A stretch of DNA of 64,000 nucleotides from CAWJLE01 sp963843645 (GCA_963843645.1 CAWJLE010000002.1:124001-188000), one strand, 5' to 3'. Numbered from the stretch's first letter, positions 18,713 through 28,893 are shown. The notes: generated from the sequence alone by a model not told the origin. Made by a program: numbers and translations.

Positions 18713-18825
18713 AATACAGCGTTGTCGTGCTCATCGTTGGTCTTCTGTGCGCCTTCGCGAATCCGGACGTGCACGGAACACCGCCGCCCCCTGAGCTTCC
18801 GTTCGAACCGCCCGGCCGGAAATGA
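18709..18825 (+). pseudogene. Internally deleted copy of the NBR1-domain gene
   Basis: 38 codons: signal-like MKYSVVVLIVGLLCAF joined directly to NPDVHGTPPPPELPFEPPGR, that is the N-terminal 16 and C-terminal ~20 residues of the 15677-16621 protein with the whole Ig and second domain missing. The downstream sequence also matches the first locus. An intact tiny exported peptide cannot be excluded. Confidence 0.7.
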
Positions 18826-18887
18826 TCGGGGCTGGGGCCGGCGATTTCTCTTGCCGGGCGTTTCGCCGGCCCCGCACCCTCAGGCTG

Positions 18888-18962
18888 TCACTCCTTCGCC
18901 ATCTCCACAGCGTTCCAGATCTCGATGCCCGCCCTGCGCTTGAAGAGGCTCCTCTCCCTGAA
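18888..18962 (-). pseudogene. Fragment duplicating the 3' end of the tail assembly chaperone
   Basis: Minus strand reading ERSLFKRRAGIEIWNAVEMAKE-stop parallels EMDLFKRRAVIEVLNAVELAKE at 16683-16750. The flanking non-coding bases (GCCGGCCCCGCACCCTCAGG region) also match. It lies tail-to-tail with the miniature NBR1 copy exactly as in the first locus. No initiation signal or N-terminal part is present. The upstream 50 codons (GQIKFSDGTSASKF) do not match the first copy. Confidence 0.65.
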
Positions 18963-18990
18963 TTTTGATGCACTCGTCCCGTCGCTGAAT

Positions 18991-19019
18991 TTGATCTGAC
19001 CGCGCGTCTGTGCTATACT
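18991..19019 (+). promoter_or_regulatory. Promoter of the pyrimidine operon
   Basis: TTGATC, 17-bp spacer, TATACT with TGTGC just before the -10. It is about 360 bp before pyrC, leaving a long untranslated leader. Confidence 0.72.
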
Positions 19020-19037
19020 CTCCGTTCGGCGAGGATG

Positions 19038-19255
19038 AGACTCCCGTCGAGCCACGGGTCTCGGGAGTCTGAACAGGTCCCGTTGGAGGAGAGGCCGGTT
19101 GAGGCCAGGCATTCGTTCGGACGTCGCTTATAGGTCCGGCGTCATCAAGGCGTGGCGCATTACCCGGGGCGTTTCCCGGCGTTGTTTCCGGGGTGATCCG
19201 TTCCTTTCTGCATTCTATCGGCATTGAGCCTCCGCAGGATATGTGGAGGCTTTTT
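19038..19255 (+). promoter_or_regulatory. pyr leader with stem-loop and intrinsic terminator (candidate attenuator)
   Basis: Early stem AGACTCCCG/CGGGAGTCT at 19038-19070. Terminator stem AGCCTCC-GCAGGATATGT-GGAGGCT followed by TTTTT at 19227-19255. A GGAGGAGAGGC run near 19084 could pair with the terminator's GCCTCC arm. No match to the PyrR binding loop is evident, so the sensing mechanism is open. Confidence 0.6.
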
Positions 19256-19266
19256 AGTGCCTCGGA

Positions 19267-19359
19267 GACCTCTCTCCCAGCCTCTCCCCTGAGAAGGGAG
19301 AGGAGAACGGCAACGGCTTGCTCCTCTCCCTTCTCAGGGGAGAGGCTGGGAGAGAGGTC
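19267..19359. repeat. Palindrome family D, copy 1
   Basis: Arm GACCTCTCTCCCAGCCTCTC ... GGAGAGGAG and complement around a 16-base loop, between the leader terminator and pyrC. The same design occurs at 23199, 29324 and 51881. Confidence 0.88.
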
Positions 19360-19380
19360 CGGAGGCTGCCCGGAGGAGCC

Positions 19381-20474
19381 ATGACGAACATCGTGCGGCT
19401 GCCCGGCCTGGTGGACGCGCACGTCCACCTGCGGACGCCCGGCGGCACCCAGAAGGAAGACTTTGCGACCGGCACGGCCGCGGCGCTGGCGGGCGGCTTC
19501 ACGACTGTGCTCGACATGCCGAACACCACGCCGCCCACCGTGGACGCGGCGAGCCTGGACGCGCGGGTGGCGCTGGCGCGGCCGGCGATCCGTTGCGACG
19601 TGGGCTTCTTCCTCGGCGCGACGGAGCAGAACGCGGCGGAATTCGCCGCTTTGGCTCCGCGGGCAGCCGGACTCAAGATGTACCTGGGGCTGACCTTCGG
19701 GCCGCTGCTGCTGGCGCAGCCGGCGGCCATTTGGAACGCCATCCGGCACTGGCCCGGGCCGCGACCGGTGGCGGTGCACGTCGGGGGCTCGACGACGGTG
19801 AAGACGGTCATCTCGTACGTCGAAAACACGGGCCGGCCCGTGCACGTCTGCCACGTCAGCCGGCGCGACGAGATCGAGTTGATTCGCGGGGCCAAGGTGC
19901 TGGGCCTGCCGGTCACCTGCGAGGTGACGCCGCATCACCTCTTCCTCGACGAGGACGACGCGCGGGCGCTCGGTCCGCTGGGCGATATGCGGCCGACCCT
20001 GGCGACCGCAGCCGACCGTCAGGCGCTGTGGGACAACCTGGACGCCGTCGACATCATCGCGTCGGACCACGCGCCGCACACCCTGGAGGAGAAGCGCGGA
20101 CCCAAGCCGCCGCCGGGGGTTCCCGGCCTGGAGACGACCCTGCCGCTGCTGCTGACGGCGGTGAGCGAGGGCCGGCTGACCCTGGAGCGCCTGATCGAGC
20201 TGCTGGCGGTGACCCCGCGGCGCATCTTCGGACTGCCGGCGGAGCCGGACACCTTCGTCGAGGCGGACCTGGACGCGGCGTATCGTCTCGGTGAGGGCGC
20301 GCTGCAGACGCGCTGCGGCTGGACCCGTTCGCCGGGCGGATGGTGCGCGGCGCCGTCACGCGCGTCGTGGTCCGCGGCCAAACGGTCTACGAGGCGGACG
20401 CACCCGGCGTGGGTCGGGTTCTCGCCCAACCCGGCGCCGGCCGCGTGCTGTGGAACGAGGAGATTAAGGCGTAA
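19381..20474 (+). CDS. pyrC: Dihydroorotase (class I), one frameshift near the 3' end
   Basis: About 364 aa. Cyclises N-carbamoyl-L-aspartate to dihydroorotate in de novo pyrimidine synthesis, cytoplasmic. Visible: HxH metal motif in GLVDAHVHLRTPGG, GLKMYLG with the lysine carboxylated in class I enzymes, HVCHVSRR, the TCEVTPHHLFL segment and SDHAPH with the catalytic Asp. The C-terminal frame changes at ~20323 (one C missing). The repaired tail reads PFAGRMVRGAVTRVVVRGQTVYEADAPG, as in the family. ATG follows GGAGGAGCC. It is the first gene of the pyrC-B-FE-D-K operon. Confidence 0.92.
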
Positions 20475-20580
20475 TGCGTAATACGTAATGCACTGTAATT
20501 ACGCATCACGCATCGCGCGGCACGGATCACGAATTACGCATTACGCATCACGCCATACGCATTACGGATCAGCATCAAGT
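20475..20580. repeat. Palindromic repeat family G (ATTACGCAT-type)
   Basis: Repeated GCGTAATACGTAATGC and complementary ATTACGCATCACGCAT words make multiple possible stems between pyrC and pyrB. A related copy is at 53747-53826. Confidence 0.75.
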
Positions 20581-20594
20581 AAGGGGAGGGTGCA

Positions 20595-21600
20595 ATGGCC
20601 AAGCAGGCGTACACGAATGGGAAGCCGAAAGGTATCGAGCGGGCGGTGCCGGCCGACAAGGTGGACAACGGGCTGTACGGGCAGGACATCCTGTCGGTCA
20701 AGCAGTTCGATCAGCCGCTGCTGAGCTACGTCTTCGGCGTCGGCGACGAGATGCGGAGCATGGTGGAGCGCTTCGGCAAGGCGAACCTGCTGGAGGGGAA
20801 GATCCTGGCCAACGTGTTCTACGAGCCGAGCACGCGTACCAGCTCGTCGTTCCAGGCCGCGATGCTGCGCCTGGGCGGCGCGCGTGATCGCCATCAACGA
20901 GGTGCGTCTACTCCTCGGTGACCAAGGGCGAGTCGCTGCCCGACACGGTGCGGACGCTGGAGTGCTACTGCGACGTCATCGTCCTGCGCCATCCGGAGGC
21001 GGGCGCGGCGACGTGGCGGCGCGCTACGCGCGCAAGCCGGTCATCAACGCCGGCGACGGGGTGGGCGAGCACCCGACGCAGGCCTTGCTCGACCTGTACA
21101 CGATCGAGCGCGAGCTCGGCCGGCTGGACGGCCTCAAGGTGGCCATGGTCGGCGACCTGAAGTACGGCCGCACGGTGCACTCGCTGACCCGCCTGCTCAG
21201 CATGTACGACGCCCAGTTTGCCTTCGTGTCGCCCGACAATCCTGCGCCTGCCGGACGAGCTGCTGGCCGAGGTGCGCGAGGTCGGGCTTGCCTTACCAGG
21301 AGACCGACGGACGTGCACGAGGTCGTCGGCGATTGCGACGTGCTATACGTGACCCGCGTCCAGCGCGAGCGCTTCGCCGACCAGGCGGAGTACGAGGCGG
21401 TGAAGGACTTCTACGTGATCGACCCGGAGCTGATGGCGAAGGCGCGCAAGGAGAAGATGGTCGTCATGCACCCGCTGCCCCGCGTCGGCGAGATCAGCTA
21501 CCAGGTGGACGACGATCCGCGCGCGGCCTACTTCCAGCAGATGGAGAACGGCATGTACATCCGAATGGCGCTGCTCGCCGCCGTGCTCGGGAAGGCCTGA
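20595..21600 (+). CDS. pyrB: Aspartate carbamoyltransferase catalytic subunit, several indels
   Basis: About 335 aa when six single-base indels (20881-21305) are repaired. Joins carbamoyl phosphate and aspartate. All signature blocks are present: FYEPSTRTSSSFQ (carbamoyl-phosphate binding STRT), VTKGES, VLRHPEAG, GDGVGEHPTQALLDLYTI, VGDLKYGRTVHSL and HPLPRVGEI. The N-terminal extension of ~45 residues (QAYTNGKPKGIERA) is longer than in E. coli. No pyrI regulatory subunit gene is in the operon. The clustering of indels in one conserved gene argues for local sequence error. AAGGGGAGGG ribosome site upstream. Confidence 0.9.
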
Positions 21601-21731
21601 CAGGCCGGCCGGAAGGGCAGATTCAACAGGACAGACAGGAATATCCTGTCAGTTCTGTCGCGATTTTGTCCTTCCCGGCGATTCCGGATGTCGAGGGCTT
21701 GGTGCCGGGACTGAGAACAGGAGAAACTCTT

Positions 21732-23169
<1,438 letters not shown>

Positions 23170-23198
23170 TGGTGGAACACACCCGGTTCGGGGCGGCA

Positions 23199-23334
23199 GA
23201 CCCCTCTCCCGCCTCTCCCCTGAGAAGGGAGAGGAGAACGGTCAATGATGATCCGTTGGCCGAGGACGGGAGATCGCAGGGTCGTTGCCGTTCTCCTCTC
23301 CCTTCTCAGGGGAGAGGCGGGAGAGGGGTCTGCC
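23199..23334. repeat. Palindrome family D, copy 2
   Basis: CAGACCCCTCTCCCGCCTCTC arm and its complement enclose ~45 bases, between pyrFE and pyrD inside the operon. It would form a large hairpin in the transcript. Confidence 0.85.
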
Positions 23335-23392
23335 GCCGCAATCGGACTCACGGGTTGTCAATCGCCAAGACCGTCCCCGCCGGAGGTGCGGC

Positions 23393-24347
23393 GTGAGCGC
23401 GCCCGTCGACCTGAGCGTTGACCCGAGCGTCGACCTATGCGGGGTGCGCCTGCGGAACCCGCTCGTCCTGGCGTCGGGCATTTGGGGCACGGGCGCGGCG
23501 CTGATGGAGCGTGTGGCGCGCTGCGGCGCGGGCGCGATCACGGCGAAGTCGATCGGCCCGGAGTACCGCAAAGGCCACCGCAATCCCACCGTCCTGGATT
23601 GGGGCCCCGGCCTCATCAACGCGGTCGGGCTGGCCAATCCCGGCGTCGACGAGGCGGTGCCGGTCCTGCGGGAGACGGCGGAGCGGCTTCACGCCCAGGG
23701 CGCGGTCTTCATCGCCAGCATCTTCGCCCATCGCGTGAACGAGTTCGGCGAGATGGCGGCGCGCGTGAGCGAGGCACGGCCGGACCTGATCGAGGTGAAC
23801 GTCTCGTGCCCGAACGTCTCGGCGGAGTTCGGTCCGTCGTTCGCGCTCGACCCCAGGGCGGCCGCTGCAGCGACCTCCGCGGTCAAGGCGGCCACGTCCA
23901 TCCCTGTCTTCGTGAAGCTGTCGCCGAACGTGACGAGCATCGTGGAGATCGCGCGGGCGGTCGCGGCGGCCGGCGCGGACGGCCTGACGCTGATCAACAC
24001 CGTCGGCCCGGGCATGGTGATCGACGTGGACAGCGGCAGCCCGATCCTCAGCAACCGCGAAGGCGGCGTGTCGGGCCCGGCCATCCGGCCCATCGCCGTC
24101 CGCTGCGTCTACGACGTGTCGCGCGCGCTGCCGGAGCTGCCCATCATCGGCACCGGGCGGCGTGGCGAGCGGCCGCGACGCGGTGGAGATGATCATGGCC
24201 GGCGCGACGGCCGTCGGCCTCGGCTCGGCCCTCTACCGGCGCGGGCCCGAGGTCTTCTGCCAGGTCCGCGACGAGATGGCGGCATTCATGCTGGCGCACG
24301 GGTACCAGAGCGTGGCCGGCATGCGAGGCATTGCTCATGGAAAGTAA
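23393..24347 (+). CDS. pyrD: Dihydroorotate dehydrogenase B catalytic subunit, one frameshift
   Basis: About 317 aa from a GTG behind CGGAGGTGCG. Family 1B FMN enzyme that oxidises dihydroorotate to orotate. It has NPLVLASGIWGTGAAL, ITAKSIGPEYRKGHRNP, NAVGLANPGV, the catalytic-cysteine loop IEVNVSCPNVS, VKLSPNVT, LINTVGPGMVID and, after one extra G at ~24155, GTGGVASGRDAVEMIMAGATAVGLGSAL. The partner pyrK overlaps its 3' end by 11 bases, which is normal for the heterotetrameric type-1B enzyme. Confidence 0.92.
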
Positions 24348-25059
24348 GGGGAACCTGCCCCGGCCGTACCGCATCATGGCGGTCGAGACCGAGAACGAGA
24401 ATACGAAAACCTGGATTCTGGACGAGCGTCTGGACGCCGAGCCCGGCCAGTTCGTGATGGTGTGGCTGCCGCAGGTCGACGAGAAGCCTTTCAGCCTGGC
24501 CGGGGCGGACCCGATCACGCTGACCGTGGCGCGGGTGGGCCCGTTCACCGCGGCCCTGCATCAGCTCGATCCGGGCCATCAGCTGTGGCTGCGCGGACCC
24601 ATCGGCACGGGCTTCACCGTGCGCGACGGTCCGGCGCTGCTGGTCGGCGGGGGATACGGCGCCGCGCCCCTGTGGTTTCTGGCTAGCCGGCTGCGGTCCG
24701 CCGGCCAGGCCGTCCACGTGGCGCTGGGGGCGCGCACCGCGAGCGCTCTGATCCTGGAGAAACACTTCGCGGACCTGGGCTGCCGCCTGCACTTGGCGAC
24801 CGACGACGGCTCCCGCGGCCGCGCCGGCCTGGTCACCGACGTCGTCGCGGACGTGCTGGCCGACCGCGAAATCGGCGCGCTCTACGCCTGCGGACCCGAT
24901 CCCATGCTGAAGGCGCTGGAGGCGCTGGCCGTGGCGCGCGCCCTGCCGTGCCAGCTCAGCTACGAGGCGAATATGCTGTGCGGCATGGGCGTCTGCGGGT
25001 CCTGCGCCCGCGGCGACCGCCTCGTCTGCCGCGACGGCCCGGTGTTTACTGTCTCGTAA
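24337..25059 (+). CDS. pyrK: Dihydroorotate dehydrogenase electron transfer subunit
   Basis: 240 aa, intact. Ferredoxin-reductase-like: FAD domain with KPFSLAGADP (FSL/I motif) and LRGPIGTGF, NAD domain VGGGYGAAPLWFLA and ACGPDPMLKAL, and a C-terminal [2Fe-2S] site CGMGVCGSCARGDRLVC with all four cysteines. It passes electrons from PyrD flavin to NAD+. The start lies within pyrD; last gene of the pyrimidine operon, followed by a family C inverted repeat that may end transcription. Confidence 0.93.
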   Translation: MESKGNLPRPYRIMAVETENENTKTWILDERLDAEPGQFVMVWLPQVDEKPFSLAGADPITLTVARVGPFTAALHQLDPGHQLWLRGPIGTGFTVRDGPALLVGGGYGAAPLWFLASRLRSAGQAVHVALGARTASALILEKHFADLGCRLHLATDDGSRGRAGLVTDVVADVLADREIGALYACGPDPMLKALEALAVARALPCQLSYEANMLCGMGVCGSCARGDRLVCRDGPVFTVS

Positions 25060-25072
25060 AGAGGCAGGAGAA

Positions 25073-25333
25073 TCACCACGGAGACACGGAGGGCACGGAG
25101 AAAGACAAAAACTAAAGACAACGGCATTATCCACGAAGGACACGAAGAAACACAAAGAAAGACAAATACAGACAACTACAGACAACTAAGGACAAATACG
25201 AACACAAAGAACAAACGACTGTTTGTTCTTGTTTTTGTTTTGCCCTTCTTTGTGTCCCTTCGTGTCCTTCGTGGATAATGCCGTTGTCTTTTTGTTTTTG
25301 TCTGTCTCCGTGCCCTCCGTGTCTCCGTGGTGA
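25073..25333. repeat. Long inverted repeat, family C, copy 2
   Basis: TCACCACGGAGACACGGAGG arm of about 100 bp and its complement with an A-rich centre (ACAACTACAGACAACTAAGG). Placed at the end of the pyr operon, before a convergent gene. Confidence 0.9.
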
Positions 25334-25352
25334 TCTTATACCCTGGCGCAAC

Positions 25353-25388
25353 AAGACTTCCGAAGGGCCTTAGGGCTTCGGAAGTCTT
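25353..25388. terminator. Palindrome family E, copy 3, with short T-run
   Basis: AAGACTTCCGAAG-GGCCTTAGGG-CTTCGGAAGTCTT, 28 bp beyond the stop of the convergent minus-strand gene; AAGACTT/TTG context could serve termination in either direction. Confidence 0.65.
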
Positions 25389-25415
25389 TGGATTGGGGAC
25401 CTGTTCGAGCCGGAG

Positions 25416-26177
25416 TTACTGTACCGGGATGACGAACCAGACGTCCTTGACGCCCTGGCCGGTGGCGTCGCCGGGCTGCTTGTCGCCCTGCCAGTAGTAG
25501 AGCGGCGAGCCGTTGTACGCGGCCTGGAACGTCCCGTCGGCCCGCGCGACTGTGCTCAGCGTGCCGGTGATGCCGGCTGCGGCGCTCGGCAGCGTCTGCG
25601 CCGGCACCGTCAGCGGAGGCCACGCAGTGGCGCACGCGCCTGAGCAGTTGCTCTTGCCGGGTTCGTCCTGCTTGTAGAGATAGAGCGTCATGCCTTTGCT
25701 GTCGACCAGGATGTTGCCGAGCTTCGGGTCCTGCGCCGTCTTGATGGTGGGCTCGCCGGGATTGAGCACGAACCACACGCCGCCGACGTTCTGCCCCGTC
25801 GTATCGCCCGGCTTCGTGTCCTTCGCCCACAGGTAGAGCGGCCAACCGTTGTATACGACCTGGTACGTGCCGTCGGTTCGCTCGGTCGTGGTCAGCGTGC
25901 CGGTAACGCCGAGTGCGGCCGTCGGCATCGTGCCTGACGGGACGGTCAGCGGGGGCCACGCCTTGGCGCAGCCGCCGTAGCAGTTGCTCTTGCCCAGCTC
26001 GTCCTTCGTGTACAGGTACAGGGTCATGCCGTTGCTGTCGACGAGAATGTTGCCCAGCTTCGGATCCGGCGCGGCGTTGACCGTGGGTTCAGCCGCACTG
26101 ACGGGCGCAACGGCGACCAGCGTGGCGACGAGGGTCAACAGAGTAATGCCTGCCAGTGCAAGTCTCAATCTTGTCAT
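25416..26177 (-). CDS. Secreted protein with two COG4315 (PF03640) repeats
   Basis: 253 aa. Signal peptide MTRLRLALAGITLLTLVATLVAVAPVSA. Two tandem ~105-residue units, each with DPKLGNILVDSxGMTLYLYxxDExGKSNCxGxCAxAWPPLTVP and ending YxWxxDxxPGDxTGQxVxxVWFV. This is the secreted repeat of unknown function found in lipoprotein-like proteins of many bacteria. Each unit has a conserved Cys pair (SNCYGGCAKAW, SNCSGACATAW). No lipobox is apparent. Biochemical role unknown; a redox or metal role has been guessed for the family but nothing here proves it. Confidence 0.85.
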   Translation of the reverse strand: MTRLRLALAGITLLTLVATLVAVAPVSAAEPTVNAAPDPKLGNILVDSNGMTLYLYTKDELGKSNCYGGCAKAWPPLTVPSGTMPTAALGVTGTLTTTERTDGTYQVVYNGWPLYLWAKDTKPGDTTGQNVGGVWFVLNPGEPTIKTAQDPKLGNILVDSKGMTLYLYKQDEPGKSNCSGACATAWPPLTVPAQTLPSAAAGITGTLSTVARADGTFQAAYNGSPLYYWQGDKQPGDATGQGVKDVWFVIPVQ

Positions 26178-26599
26178 CGTGGATGTCCTCCATCTGCGAT
26201 CTGTAGAGCGACGTCCGGCTTGAGCAAATCCCCGACCCGGCGCGCTTTGTGTCGTCCGCTCGATATTTGGGATTCAGTGTGTCGAAATCTTCACGTTCAA
26301 CGGCTTTCGAAAGGAGATACGGCGGGGCGAGGAAGTTGGATGTATTTTTGTGCAGGTTTCTGGGTTATGCCAGGCCGACGTGCCAGGGCCATCGCTTAAA
26401 ATTGTTGCGCTCGTCCTGGCGATTGGAAATCGCGGCTAAGTGCGGCAAAGCCTGCCTCCGCAGGCTAACGACAAAGGACAAATCGCCCGCAAAGATGCGA
26501 TTCTCGGCGACGAACGGACCGGGGTTGTTCGTGTCGTTAGCCTTGTATATTGGTAGTAGCAGTAGTGGCACCTTAAGAACAGAATAGCCATAAGCGGGC

Positions 26600-26830
26600 C
26601 GTTGATGCATACTACCCCCTGGGAGGCCGAAGCGACTTGCTGGTTAGCATGAGGAGCGCAAGCTGCCTCTGTTCGCAGAGTGTCGTTCTCCTGCCCAGGT
26701 GACCCGATTAGGAACATTGGGGCGGCGCAGCCAGCGTCGGCCCCGAATCATTCGCAAGGCTGGGTTTAGTATGGTCTGGTAGGTTCTTGGGCGCAGTCGC
26801 TCCGATCGTCCCACATTCCACGAAAGGAGA
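26600..26830 (+). ncRNA. Candidate IS110 bridge RNA
   Basis: Non-coding sequence directly upstream of the recombinase start, the position of the bridge RNA in IS110-group elements. Predictable stems: CTCTG-TTCG-CAGAG (26667-26680), GGGGC ... GCCCC enclosing a 16-base internal loop (26719-26744) and CGAA-TCA-TTCG (26744-26754). Target- and donor-binding loops were not identified because the element ends are unknown. Confidence 0.45.
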
Positions 26831-26837
26831 CACCACC

Positions 26838-28214
26838 ATGGACACGCGCATTATCGGCATTGATTTGGCCGTCACGGCCGCCCACAAGGCGATCGTGCTT
26901 GATCGTGACCGAAATGAGTTCGTCAGTCCGTTACTGACCGTTCATACTGACCCAGCCGATCTGACCCGCCTGTTGGCCGCCGCCCGGCAGGGGGCCACGG
27001 AGCCCGTCCAGTTGCTCGCCGTCATGGAAGCCACCGGCATGGCCTGGTACCCGGTAGGCGTCTTTCTAGCACGGCACGGGGTGGAGCTTTACCGCGTCAA
27101 TGGTCAACAGGTCAGCGAGTTGCGCCGCGTCTACCAGCGTCGGGCCAAGAGCGATCGGATTGACGCCCGGGTGCTGGCTCGCTTGCCCGTGGTCTACCCT
27201 GATCGGTTGCATCGACTGACGCTGCCCACTGGACCACAGATGGCCCTCCAGCGCGCGTGCCGGGAAGTCGCCCGGCTCAAACAGCAAGCCTCGGCCATCA
27301 AGAACCGCTTGCGAGCCATCGATCAGTACGTCTGGCTGGGCCTGGCCGAGCTCGTCCCCCCGTACGGGCGCGAAGCCTGCTGGATACGGACCCAGTGGTA
27401 TAATCCCTACCACGTCCAGGCGGCCGGCGCGGCCGAGATCCGACGTGACTGGCAGCGCTTCACCCAAACCGTCGATCCGGACACCACCTGGATTGAAGAC
27501 ATCGTGCAGCGCGCCGGCCAGGTGTGCTGCCTGTATGGTCCGGAGAGCAACCTGGACTACGACCAACTGCAGGCGTATTTGCAGCGCGAGCAAGCGCGGT
27601 GGCTTGCGCTGCAGCAGGCCGCGCAGGAGCTGCGCTGCCACACGGTCCGCCCCTTGTACCGTCGCCTCCACCCCCAGCGTTACCTGGAGACGCTCCGCGG
27701 CGTGGGCCAAGACAGCGCCGCCGTGTACGTCGCCTTCATCGGCAACATCGCGCGTTTCCCGGCCCTGGACCAGTTTCGTGGCTGGAGTGGCTTGATCCCT
27801 TACAGCGCCCAAAGTGGCCATGGGCAAGCGCAAGGCTTGCACATTACCCAGGCCGGACCGGATCTGCTCAAAGCCACCGCCTATCTTAACGCCGGCGTCG
27901 CCCGGCAGTGGGACCCGCAACTGGCGGCCATCTACTTTGAACAGATGATGTTCCATGGCAAACATCACCACCAAGCGGTGTGCAGTTGTGCCACCCACTT
28001 GCTGAACCGCATCTATGCCCTGTTGCGCGGGAACCGACCATACGAATTGCGCGACGTGGATGGCCGCCCGCTGACCATCCACCAGGCGCGTACCATCTGC
28101 CTGCAACAGTACCACGTCCCGGCCGAGGTCCGGCGCAAAAATAACTACCGGGCTCGGCGAGCACGCGCAGACCAGCACACCGAACAACGCTATCTGCGCC
28201 GGCAAAACAAATGA
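26838..28214 (+). CDS. IS110 family transposase (bridge-RNA-guided recombinase type)
   Basis: 458 aa, intact, ATG behind AAAGGAGA. The N-terminal RuvC-like DEDD domain starts IIGIDLAVTAAHKA (first Asp), with LLAVMEATGMAWYPV and RAKSDRIDARVLARL holding the other acidic residues. A coiled-coil follows (~150-185). The C-terminal Transposase_20 region includes the catalytic-serine segment LRGVGQDSAAVYVAFIGNIARFPALDQFRGWSGLIPYSAQSG. It is larger than typical IS110 proteins (~330-400 aa) because of an extended C-terminus rich in Arg/Lys. It should cut and join DNA through a serine in a dimer guided by a structured RNA. Confidence 0.9.
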   Translation: MDTRIIGIDLAVTAAHKAIVLDRDRNEFVSPLLTVHTDPADLTRLLAAARQGATEPVQLLAVMEATGMAWYPVGVFLARHGVELYRVNGQQVSELRRVYQRRAKSDRIDARVLARLPVVYPDRLHRLTLPTGPQMALQRACREVARLKQQASAIKNRLRAIDQYVWLGLAELVPPYGREACWIRTQWYNPYHVQAAGAAEIRRDWQRFTQTVDPDTTWIEDIVQRAGQVCCLYGPESNLDYDQLQAYLQREQARWLALQQAAQELRCHTVRPLYRRLHPQRYLETLRGVGQDSAAVYVAFIGNIARFPALDQFRGWSGLIPYSAQSGHGQAQGLHITQAGPDLLKATAYLNAGVARQWDPQLAAIYFEQMMFHGKHHHQAVCSCATHLLNRIYALLRGNRPYELRDVDGRPLTIHQARTICLQQYHVPAEVRRKNNYRARRARADQHTEQRYLRRQNK

Positions 28215-28464
28215 ACGCAGGACAGGCTACCACACCGGCCAGAGCTCCACCTCGCGCCGAGTTGCCTCTCCTGCGTCACCAGCTCATAGTTTAATGCCCT
28301 TTTCAGTGGAGTCAAACCACTGAGACCCTGCTGTGCGGCCTGCGTCCGCCTCCGGTTATTCAAATTCTCAAGTGCAGCCACTTGACAAGATTTAGAACAT
28401 CTGCGGAGGCAGGCTTTGCCGCACTTAGCCGCGATTTCCAATCGCCAGGACGAGCGCAACAATT

Positions 28465-28893
28465 TTAAAGGGGCGGCCCTGGCACGTCGGTGTACTCGCG
28501 GATCCTGTCGGCAAACGCGAGCAGCTCGTCCAGCCCGGAGACGATCACGGCCGTGACGATCTCGACGTCGACCTGGGTGTACTGATGGACGACAGTGTTG
28601 CGAAAGCCCACCATCTTGACCATGCGCTCGGCCAGCGGGGCGTCGATCACCCGCGCGGCCCGGAGCAGTTCGAAGCTGTTCGCGCTGGAGACCGGCACGC
28701 CCAGCTTGTAGGTGCGGATGACGTGGTTGGCCAGATCGATGGACGTCTCGCACGCCCGCAGAACGTTGAGGATCGCCGCATCCTGGCGCGTGAAATTCGC
28801 GGAGAAACCGGCGGGATCGGCTTCGTACTCATCCCGCGCCCGTCGCACGCAACGCTGAATGCTCTGAATCTTGTTGATGACGAGATCGTTCAT
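28465..28893 (-). CDS. hepT: HepT-like ribonuclease toxin (DUF86)
   Basis: 142 aa, mostly helical. The HEPN nuclease motif RX4HXY is present as R98-NTVV-H103-Q-Y105, followed by the usual VDVEIV helix. HepT toxins cleave RNA and are neutralised by AMP addition from MntA. The start overlaps the mntA stop (ATGA), with the antitoxin gene first. The last six codons and TAA lie inside the right arm of the IS110-bearing palindrome, so the C-terminus PGPPL may have been remodelled by the repeat. Confidence 0.88.
   Translation of the reverse strand: MNDLVINKIQSIQRCVRRARDEYEADPAGFSANFTRQDAAILNVLRACETSIDLANHVIRTYKLGVPVSSANSFELLRAARVIDAPLAERMVKMVGFRNTVVHQYTQVDVEIVTAVIVSGLDELLAFADRIREYTDVPGPPL

Larger units (their letters stand above)
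26463..28400 (+). mobile_element. IS110 family element (outer limits given by the palindrome arms)
   Basis: Contains one DEDD recombinase gene with ~375 bp before and ~185 bp after it, the asymmetric layout of IS110 elements. No long terminal repeats are seen, as usual for the family. Exact ends cannot be set by eye; 26462-26543 also contains an 11-bp stem (AGGCTAACGAC/GTCGTTAGCCT) that may belong to the host palindrome rather than to the element. Confidence 0.6.
26375..28490. repeat. Palindrome family A with arms separated by an IS110 element
   Basis: The left arm 26375-26463 (CCGACGTGCCAGGGCC ... CTGCCTCCGCAG) is the near-perfect complement of 28401-28490. The core contains AATTGTTGCGCTCGTCCTGG, as at 39715. 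The right arm runs into the 3' end and stop codon of hepT, so the left arm carries an inverted copy of the last hepT codons. About 1.94 kb with the IS110 gene lies between the arms. Confidence 0.88.

Noticed and set aside
19080..19200. A tRNA-like or PyrR-binding structure in the pyr leader
   Set aside because: No cloverleaf with T-loop and no AGTCCAGAGAGGCT-like loop could be built.
19038..20079. Long minus-strand frame over the start of pyrC
   Set aside because: Arg/His/Gln-rich shadow of pyrC with no motif.
27066..28205. 379-codon frame antisense to the IS110 transposase
   Set aside because: Shadow frame created by high GC third positions; no domain, no start signal.
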